From Microbacterium sp. Leaf288 (GTDB lineage Bacteria; Actinomycetota; Actinomycetes; Actinomycetales; Microbacteriaceae): a stretch of DNA of 64,000 bases. Positions 57,519 to 64,000 of this stretch are shown here, piece by piece (position 1 is the first letter of the stretch; each line of letters begins with the position of its first letter). The notes below the pieces were generated by a model. That model searched no databases and was not told where the DNA came from. It saw only the letters and a program-made list of their open reading frames with translations. The position numbers and the translations under genes are program-made. The stretch spans positions 18,462-82,461 of the forward strand of contig NZ_LMNI01000001.1 in NCBI RefSeq assembly GCF_001422925.1, in the 5' to 3' direction.

Positions 57519-58777
57519 GCGAGCACCTTCCGCAGCGCGTTCGGGAGCTGGTCGAGCGCGCCGAGGGTCACGACATCCGCCTCGCCGATCCTCCGCAGCG
57601 ACGGCGCGGTGTCACCGGGCGACGCGACCACGGCGAGCACGCGCGCACCGAACGGGAGGCGGCTGCACGCGGTGCGCAGGTCGTTGGAATCGACCTTGCT
57701 GCCACACACCAGCACGACCACGCTCGCGAGGGGCAGCGTCGCGGCGACGACGCCGGCGAGCTCGACGACGGAGCCCGCCTTCGCCTTCGAATGCCCGAGC
57801 GCCGAGAGCGAGTCGAGGAACTGCTTGCCCGTGCCGGCCGGCAGCGCGCGCTCCTGCACCCGCACCTCGACGCGCTGCGAGTCGCGCAGCGCGCGCAGGC
57901 CCAGGGAGCCCGCCGCCGAGATCGCGAGCTCGAACTCGTCGTCGTCGCGGTAGTCGCCGGGGCTCGTCGACAGGCCGATCACGAAGTGGGAGCGTCGAGT
58001 CTCCTCGTACTGGCGCACCATCATGTGGCCGGTGCGCGCGGTCGACTTCCAGTGCACGTGGCGGAGGTCGTCGCCGGGCTGGTACTCGCGCAGCGCGTGG
58101 AACGAGACGTCGTCCGGCGACAGGTCGGTGGCGGGAAGGCCCTCGAGGTCGCGGAGGAACCCGAGCGACTGCCCGTCGAACAGCACCGTGCGCGGGTGCA
58201 CGAAGAGGTCGACCGGCTCGTCGCGGCGGTGCACGCGCTCGAAGAGGCCGAGCGGATCGCCGCGCACGACGCTCACCGGGCCGACCTTGACGACCGCGCG
58301 TCGCGACGTCGGGATGGCGAAGAGCTCCTCGGCGGATTCGCCGGCGGCCAGCCGGTTCACGTCGAAGACGCCGCGGCCGCCCCCGACCGGCAGCAGCACA
58401 CGCGAGGGGAGGATCGCGCGCGACCCGGTGTTGGCGAGCGTCAGCGCACCGACGGCCCGCTCTCCCACCACGACGCGCGTGCGGTTGAGGTCGAGCGACA
58501 CGTCGTAGGCCGTGCGGCCGATGAGGAACAGCAGGCAGAGCGCCAGCACGACGGTGATCGAGATCGCCGCGACGGTGAGCTCCCACCAGCCGAGCGACTG
58601 GCCGGCGATCCACAAGGTGAGCGCACCGGCGATGAGCACCCAGGCGACGGGGCGCACGACCCCGAACACGCGGCCGAGCACGACGCCGGCGCGCCGCAGC
58701 GCGCCGAGCACCAGCTGCCCGTACCAGGCGCGGCGGTCCTCCGTGGCCGCCGGCTGCCCGAGTGCTTCCGTCGTCAT
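57515..58777 (-). CDS. DUF58 domain protein
   Basis: A 420-residue protein with two transmembrane helices near the N-terminus (residues ~40-85) and a C-terminal cytoplasmic part with the DUF58 signature FHALREYQPGDDLRHVHWKSTARTGHMMVRQYE. After it a von Willebrand A-like fold appears (HFVIGLSTSPGDYRDDDEF, VVLVCGSKVDSNDL). DUF58 proteins are nearly always found with a MoxR ATPase and are thought to be assembled or activated by it. Here moxR lies directly upstream (TGATG overlap). The transglutaminase-like gene follows with a 4-bp overlap. Function beyond that is unknown. Confidence 0.9.
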   Translation of the reverse strand: MTTEALGQPAATEDRRAWYGQLVLGALRRAGVVLGRVFGVVRPVAWVLIAGALTLWIAGQSLGWWELTVAAISITVVLALCLLFLIGRTAYDVSLDLNRTRVVVGERAVGALTLANTGSRAILPSRVLLPVGGGRGVFDVNRLAAGESAEELFAIPTSRRAVVKVGPVSVVRGDPLGLFERVHRRDEPVDLFVHPRTVLFDGQSLGFLRDLEGLPATDLSPDDVSFHALREYQPGDDLRHVHWKSTARTGHMMVRQYEETRRSHFVIGLSTSPGDYRDDDEFELAISAAGSLGLRALRDSQRVEVRVQERALPAGTGKQFLDSLSALGHSKAKAGSVVELAGVVAATLPLASVVVLVCGSKVDSNDLRTACSRLPFGARVLAVVASPGDTAPSLRRIGEADVVTLGALDQLPNALRKVLA

Positions 58778-59748
58778 CAGGCCGCGGACCTCGCCTGCGG
58801 TGCGGCCACCGACTCGAGGACGCGCCCGATGACGGTCTCGGCCGAGGTGCCGGCGAACTCCGCTTCGGGGTCGAGCACGAGACGGTGGGTCCACACCGGC
58901 GCCACGAGCGCCTTGACGTCGTCGGGCAGCACGAAGTGGCGGCCCTGTGCGGCCGCGTAGACCTTGGCGACGCGGATCATCGCGAGCGAGCCGCGCACCG
59001 AGACTCCCACCCGCGTGGCCGGGTCGTTGCGCGTGGCCTCGGCGAGCTGCGCGGTGTAGCGCAGCACGGCCGGGTCGACGTGCACGGTGCCGGCGAGGTC
59101 GGCCATGTCGGCGACCGCGCCGGTCGTGATGATCGCGGGCAGGTGCGCCGACGGGTTGCGGTCGGCCGCGCCGGCGAGGATGCGCTCGGCCACGGCGAGG
59201 TCGGGGTAGCCGATGGAGGTCTTCGCGAGGAAGCGGTCGAGCTGCGCCTCGGGCAGCTTGTAGGTGCCCGCCTGCTCGATGGGGTTCTGCGTCGCGATCA
59301 CGAGGAACGGGCGGCCGACGTCGTGAGTGACGCCGTCGACCGTGATCCGCGACTCCTCCATGACCTCCAGCAGCGCCGACTGGGTCTTCGGCGAGGCGCG
59401 GTTGATCTCGTCGGCCAGCACGATCGACGCGAACACCGGACCGCGGTGGAACTCGAAGCGGTGCGAGGCCTGGTCGTAGATCGTGACGCCGGTCACGTCG
59501 GAGGGCAGCAGGTCGGGCGTGAACTGGATGCGGCTGCTCGTGCCCTGCACCGTGGCCGCGAGAGCCTTGGCGAGGCTCGTCTTGCCCGTGCCCGGAGCAT
59601 CCTCCAACAGCACGTGGCCTTCGGCGAGCATCGCCGAGAGCACCAGCGCCACGACCTCGCGCTTGCCCATGAGGGCCTGGTCGACGTTGTCGACCAGTCG
59701 CGCGAAGGTGCCCTGGAACCAGGCCGCCTGTTCGGGGGTCATCGTCAT
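58777..59748 (-). CDS. MoxR-family AAA+ ATPase
   Basis: A 323-residue AAA+ ATPase of the MoxR family. LLEDAPGTGKTSLAKAL is the Walker A, SIVLADEINRASPKTQSALLEVMEE is Walker B plus sensor elements, and AGTYKLPEAQLDRFL and FVLPDDVKALVAPVWTHR are conserved later blocks. MoxR proteins act as chaperones for the assembly of complexes with VWA/DUF58 proteins. It is the first gene after the giant repeat protein (49-bp gap with no strong terminator), so one transcript likely covers nine genes. Confidence 0.93.
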   Translation of the reverse strand: MTMTPEQAAWFQGTFARLVDNVDQALMGKREVVALVLSAMLAEGHVLLEDAPGTGKTSLAKALAATVQGTSSRIQFTPDLLPSDVTGVTIYDQASHRFEFHRGPVFASIVLADEINRASPKTQSALLEVMEESRITVDGVTHDVGRPFLVIATQNPIEQAGTYKLPEAQLDRFLAKTSIGYPDLAVAERILAGAADRNPSAHLPAIITTGAVADMADLAGTVHVDPAVLRYTAQLAEATRNDPATRVGVSVRGSLAMIRVAKVYAAAQGRHFVLPDDVKALVAPVWTHRLVLDPEAEFAGTSAETVIGRVLESVAAPQARSAA

Positions 59749-59797
59749 GTTCGTCTCGTTCTCTCGTCGCGTGTCTTTGTTCGTCGGCTGTGCCGGG

Positions 59798-62700
59798 TCA
59801 GTACCAGTTCATCGCGTCGGCGTTGCCCCAGCCCTCGATGGTCACCCAGGCGCGGCCACCGGGGTAGCCGTAGTAGCAGTTGGCCCGGACGGTGCCGTTC
59901 TCGGGAACCCATGTCGTGCTGCCGCCGCCCCACGAGCCGCCGTTGTCGTGACAGGTCAGGCGGTAGTTGCCGGCGGGGAAGTTCTTCACCGTGACCGCCA
60001 TGTAGGCGCACGACGCCGAGTTGCAGTCGCTCCAGCTCCCCGACGCGCCCTTGACGGTCTGTGCCGACGGCTGGGGTTTGGCCATGGTCGTCGCCGCGTC
60101 CGACGCGATGCCGCTCCACTGGCCCTCGGCATCCTGCGCCCGCGCCTCGATGGTGTGGCGCTCGCTGTAGCCGTAGCTGTTCGTGCGCGAACCGCTGTTG
60201 GCCACGTTCTGCCAGCCGCCGCCGTCGATGCGGATCTGCACCTGCGTGATCCTGCGCCCGTTCTCGCTCGGCGGGCTCCAGCTGAACGTGATGTTCGTGC
60301 CGTTGGCGCTGGCCGAGACGGAGGGGTTGCGCACCGGACCGTACGGCCGGACGGTGTTCGACGGCGCCGAGGCCGCGCCGGGCTCGCTCGCACCGCTGAC
60401 AGTGGATACCGCGCGGACGCGAACCGAATAGTCCGTGCCGTTGGCCAACCCGCCGATGACACCGTTTCCGGCCAGTGCCTGCCAGTTGCCGTTGTTCACC
60501 GACGCCTGGTAAGCGACCTCACTGGGATTTGCGCCGTTCAGCGGGCCCGGCTGGTAGGTGACGGTCAGGGAGCGGTCGCCCTCCTTTGCCGTGACGTTCG
60601 TCGGGGCGCCGGGCGCCGTGAAGGCGCGCTGCGGAGGCGAGTTGGGACTGAACTGGCCCCATCCCGCCTTGTTCTGCGCGCGAACACGGAAGGTGTAGTC
60701 CGTCGTCGACGTATCGACCACGACGGCCTGGCTGGTCTGTCCTGCGGAGACCGGAATCGAGTTCACCAGCGCCGATCCGCGGAGGACGTCGAGCTGGTAA
60801 CCCGAGATCGCGTCGCCGTTGTCGGCGGGGGCGCTCCATGACACCTGCATCTGCGCCTGAGAACCGACCGGCTGAAGACGCGCCGTCGTCGGCGCCGCGG
60901 GCGCATCGGGCGCCCGAGCCGGGATCTCGCTCACCGACCACGTGCTCCAGCTCGAAGGCTCAGGGGCACGGTTGTGCGCCTGCACGCGGACCTGGTACGC
61001 GACGCCGTTCTGCAGTCCGTCCCACACGATCGAGTTGCCGACCACGTCGGTCTTCTGCGAAATGCCCGACGGCGGGGCGGGCGAGATCTCGAGGGTGTAC
61101 TTCTCCACCGGCGAACCCGGCGTGGTCGGCGTCACCCACGACACGTTGAGGCTCCGGTCGCCGAACACGAGGCTCGGCGCGGCCGGGGTGTCAGGACGCG
61201 CATCCGGACGAGCCGTCTCGGACGGCGCTGACGGGTCGGACGGACCGACACGGTTCTCGGCGACGACCGTGAAGTTGTACTCGACGTTGTTGGTCAGCCC
61301 GTCGAGCGTGCACGTGGTCGCGAGGCATTCCTTCTCGTAGTTGCCGGCGGTCGACGAGACGAGGTACCGCTCGATCTCGGCGCCGTTGTTCGCCGGCGGC
61401 GTCCACGACAGCACGACCGTGCGGTCCTGCACGCTCGAGACCACCGGGGTGCCGGGCGCATCGGGCTTGCCCTGCACAGTGAGGCGGATCCTTCCTTCGA
61501 CCTCGCGATCCGGGTCGCCGGTGGCGTCCTGCACGCGGTAGCGGACGACCATGGTCCCGAAGAACTTCGCGTCGGGCGTGACGTCGACCTTGTCGCCGGA
61601 GACGGTGACATCGCCCTGCCCTGTCTCCATGATCGCGGTGGTGACCTTGAGCGGCTTATCGGGGAACGGGTTCACATCGTTGGCGAGCACGGGCACCGTC
61701 ACGGTCTTGCCCTGATGCGCCTCCTCGACGATGTCGTCGTTGGCGGTGGGCAGCTCACGCGTCGATGCGATGACCCGGACGTTCACCGTGCCCTCGATGG
61801 GCTCCGTGGTGCCGTCGGTGATGCGCAGACGAATCGTCCCCGCCGTGCCCTTCTTCGTGTCCGCTGCCGCGCCGACGCGCAGCTCGTCGTCCTCGATCGA
61901 CGCCGTCATACCCTGGGGCGACCCGCCCACGATCTGGTATTCGATGCGGCCCGCATCCTCGGGGTCGGGGTCCGTGGTCAGGCCGCCGAGGTCCAGAGTC
62001 GCCGGATCCTCGCCGGGCGCGACATCCATCTGCCCGTTCACGAACGTCGGCTGCTGGTTCTCAGGCGGCAGCACGGTGATCGGAATGGTCAGCGTGGCCT
62101 TCCGGCCCTCGGGGTCGTCGGGCCCGGTGCCGTCGGTCACCTCGAACGTGATGGCGTCCGGGCCGAAGTAGCCCTGCGCCGATGTGTAGACGAGCGTCGT
62201 CTGGTCCTTGATCAGCGACGAGCCGTCGTTGTGGGCGGCGGTGACCTTGGCGGCCTCGGTGATGACGACCTTGCCGCCGCCCGCCGCACGCACGTGCTTC
62301 GACAGCGCCAGCTCGACCGTCTCGCCGCTCTTGACCTCGACCGGCTCCGTCGACACGAGAGTCGGAGGCAGCGAGGACAGCGACGGGACATGGATGAACG
62401 CGGATGCCTCGTTCCCGTCGCGATCAGTGATCGTGTAGGTCACGAGCCGGCCCGCGTCGCCGAGCGTGACCCGCACCTTGCCGTCCGCGAGGACCCGCGA
62501 GTTCGTGTCGGCGACCTTCAGCTCGAGGTCGTCCACCGTGCCGTCGGGGTCCTCGTCGTTCGCGAGCACCTCGATGTCGACGACGCCGTCCTCGACATCG
62601 GCCGCACGCACGTAATCGTCGCGCGCGATCGGCTTCTGGAGGGGGACGTCCTCGGCGACGGTGATCTGCAGCACGGCCTTCGCCTCGGCACCGCGCGCGT

Positions 62701-64000
62701 CGCGGATCGTGTACTGCAGCGACGTCTCGACGGGCTGCGACGGCGACGTGACGACGACGCGGTTACCCTCGACCTTCGCCTTGAGTCCCGAGACGTCGGG
62801 CAGGATCAGGCCGTTCTTGACGATGCCGAACTCGTCGCCGTCGGGGTCGGAGTCGTTCGCGAGCACCGGGACGGCGACCGAGCGGCCGGGGCGCATGATC
62901 ACGGAGTCCTTGACGGCGTACGGCGCCTGGTTCACGCCCTCGGCGGGCGCGACGCCGACACGGATGGTCGCGGTCGCCTCGGCGCCGAGACGATCGCGCA
63001 CGCGGTAGGTGAAGGTGTCGACGCCGGCGGTGCCGTCGAACGCCTCGTAGACGAAGTGGTCGGCCCCGGTCTCGGTGATCCGCCCCTTTCCGGGCGAGGA
63101 GGCGAGCCCGACGAGCTCGACGGAGTCACCGTCGGAGTCGATGCCGTCCAGCGGCACCGCGATGTTCACGCGGCTGCCGGCCAGCACGCGGACCGTGATG
63201 TCGCGCGGCCGCGGCGCCGCGTTCGTGTCGGCATTGACCGGCAGCACCTGGATGGTGATGTAGCCGGCGTCCTTCTGTCCGGTGCTGTCAACGGCCTCGT
63301 AGGTCGCGTAGACGGTCCCGGGCTCGTCCGACGCGCGGAAGCGCACGGTGTCCTGCGAGACGAAGATCTCGCCGTCCTCGGGCTCGATGAGCGGGGGCAC
63401 GAGCTCCGGCGCGACGTGGATCGTGTCGCCGTTCGGGTGGTAGTCGTTGTCGAGGACCGGGATCGTCACGACGTCGCCGGCGCGCACGACGACCTGGTCG
63501 TCGTTGGCAACCGGCGGGCGCAGCTGCGCCGGGGCCGGGATGGGGATGACGATGACGTCGCCCTCGGCCGACTGCGAGCCGTTGGAGATGCGGTACGAGA
63601 TGCGCACCTGCTCCGACAGCGCCGCCTGGTCGCTGATGCGGAGGGTCTCGTGGTTGAGCACGGCCACCGCGACGCCCGAGTTGGGCTCGACGGTGACCGA
63701 CTGCACCACGAGGATGCCACCCGAGGGGTCCGAGTCGTTGGTGAGCACGTTGACCAGCACCTCGCCGCCGCTCGGCAGCAGCGCGACGTCGCGCACGGCG
63801 ACCGGGGGCAGGTCGGTCTCGCCCTCGGGAATGACGTCGACGCGCACGATGCCGGGGACGCCGGAAGCGCCCGCCGCCACCATGTACTGGACGTAGTACG
63901 TGCCGGGCGTCGCGGAGCGGAAAGTGAAGGTCTTGTTGGAGTAGTCGGGCACGATGTCGGCACCGGAGACCGGGTCGACGCGTGCCAGGCGCAGCGGCTC
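59798..64000 (-). CDS. Giant Ig-like/fibronectin type III repeat protein, partial
   Basis: At least 1400 residues are visible; the frame is open to the window edge, so the 5' end is outside. The first ~800 residues are tandem cadherin/VCBS-like Ig domains with recurring N-D-S-D-P-D-G/S and A-N-D-E-D-P-D-G turns, which fit calcium-binding linkers. Then follow five to six fibronectin type III domains (VSWTPPANNGAEIERYLVSS, VSWSAPADNGDAISGYQLDV, FSWSPPSENGRRITQVQI). The last ~90 residues form a distinct end domain with three or more Cys and many Gly/Trp (GSWSDCNSASCAYMAV, NGTVRANCYYGYPGG). It is almost surely exported and surface-located; no sorting motif is seen. It would be the substrate or partner of the operon that follows. 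Confidence 0.85.
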   Translation of the reverse strand, partial: EPLRLARVDPVSGADIVPDYSNKTFTFRSATPGTYYVQYMVAAGASGVPGIVRVDVIPEGETDLPPVAVRDVALLPSGGEVLVNVLTNDSDPSGGILVVQSVTVEPNSGVAVAVLNHETLRISDQAALSEQVRISYRISNGSQSAEGDVIVIPIPAPAQLRPPVANDDQVVVRAGDVVTIPVLDNDYHPNGDTIHVAPELVPPLIEPEDGEIFVSQDTVRFRASDEPGTVYATYEAVDSTGQKDAGYITIQVLPVNADTNAAPRPRDITVRVLAGSRVNIAVPLDGIDSDGDSVELVGLASSPGKGRITETGADHFVYEAFDGTAGVDTFTYRVRDRLGAEATATIRVGVAPAEGVNQAPYAVKDSVIMRPGRSVAVPVLANDSDPDGDEFGIVKNGLILPDVSGLKAKVEGNRVVVTSPSQPVETSLQYTIRDARGAEAKAVLQITVAEDVPLQKPIARDDYVRAADVEDGVVDIEVLANDEDPDGTVDDLELKVADTNSRVLADGKVRVTLGDAGRLVTYTITDRDGNEASAFIHVPSLSSLPPTLVSTEPVEVKSGETVELALSKHVRAAGGGKVVITEAAKVTAAHNDGSSLIKDQTTLVYTSAQGYFGPDAITFEVTDGTGPDDPEGRKATLTIPITVLPPENQQPTFVNGQMDVAPGEDPATLDLGGLTTDPDPEDAGRIEYQIVGGSPQGMTASIEDDELRVGAAADTKKGTAGTIRLRITDGTTEPIEGTVNVRVIASTRELPTANDDIVEEAHQGKTVTVPVLANDVNPFPDKPLKVTTAIMETGQGDVTVSGDKVDVTPDAKFFGTMVVRYRVQDATGDPDREVEGRIRLTVQGKPDAPGTPVVSSVQDRTVVLSWTPPANNGAEIERYLVSSTAGNYEKECLATTCTLDGLTNNVEYNFTVVAENRVGPSDPSAPSETARPDARPDTPAAPSLVFGDRSLNVSWVTPTTPGSPVEKYTLEISPAPPSGISQKTDVVGNSIVWDGLQNGVAYQVRVQAHNRAPEPSSWSTWSVSEIPARAPDAPAAPTTARLQPVGSQAQMQVSWSAPADNGDAISGYQLDVLRGSALVNSIPVSAGQTSQAVVVDTSTTDYTFRVRAQNKAGWGQFSPNSPPQRAFTAPGAPTNVTAKEGDRSLTVTYQPGPLNGANPSEVAYQASVNNGNWQALAGNGVIGGLANGTDYSVRVRAVSTVSGASEPGAASAPSNTVRPYGPVRNPSVSASANGTNITFSWSPPSENGRRITQVQIRIDGGGWQNVANSGSRTNSYGYSERHTIEARAQDAEGQWSGIASDAATTMAKPQPSAQTVKGASGSWSDCNSASCAYMAVTVKNFPAGNYRLTCHDNGGSWGGGSTTWVPENGTVRANCYYGYPGGRAWVTIEGWGNADAMNWY

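Overview
The window is high-GC DNA with dense gene packing, 1-4 bp gene overlaps, frequent GTG starts and several apparently leaderless promoters. Together with its gene content this points to an actinobacterium of the order Micrococcales, most likely the family Microbacteriaceae and perhaps Microbacterium. The taxonomy is inferred from family resemblance, not from a marker gene. No tRNA, rRNA, CRISPR array, intact transposase or phage module was seen.

Region 1 (about 0.5-32 kb) is a cell-surface polysaccharide locus. It encodes two DegT-type sugar aminotransferases, a NeuD-like and a WbpD/WlbB-like acyltransferase, a Gfo/Idh/MocA sugar oxidoreductase (WlbA-like), an SDR nucleotide-sugar epimerase, UDP-GlcNAc 2-epimerase (WecB) and UDP-sugar 6-dehydrogenase (WecC). 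It also has a WecG/TagA glycosyltransferase, five other glycosyltransferase genes (one a double-domain fusion, one fused to GtrA), a Wzx flippase, an O-antigen ligase/Wzy-like protein and two Wzz-like proteins. An asparagine-synthase-like protein and two secreted proteins sharing DUF4082 modules (571 and 2016 aa) sit among them. The enzyme set fits a Wzx/Wzy-type polymer containing an acetamido-uronic acid such as ManNAcA or a 2,3-diacetamido uronic acid. The glycan itself is inference. Many genes here switch strand singly, their third codon positions look less GC-biased than the right half, and a 9-mer common further right is nearly absent, so the locus may have been acquired.

Region 2 (32-49 kb) is ordinary metabolism. 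It holds a glutaredoxin-like protein, a tryptophan-to-anthranilate operon (kynA, an amidohydrolase where the formamidase is expected, kynU), a GPH/MFS transporter, an aldehyde dehydrogenase-GMC oxidoreductase pair, a DEAD-box helicase, a proline iminopeptidase with an acidic tail, a zinc metallopeptidase, malate dehydrogenase, a CPA1 Na+/H+ antiporter and a small resolvase-like relic. Between genes lie an 84-bp tandem array with a perfect palindrome in most units and several copies of a dispersed inverted-repeat family.

Region 3 (49-64 kb, all minus strand) is one tightly coupled operon. In transcription order it encodes a giant Ig/FN3 repeat protein (5' end outside the window), a MoxR ATPase, a DUF58 protein, a transglutaminase-like membrane protein whose catalytic Cys is replaced by Asp, an RDD-FHA protein, a PP2C phosphatase, an FHA protein, a Ser/Thr kinase and an FHA-plus-C-terminal-domain protein. 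All seven junctions from moxR onward overlap by 1 or 4 bp, suggesting a phosphorylation-controlled envelope system.
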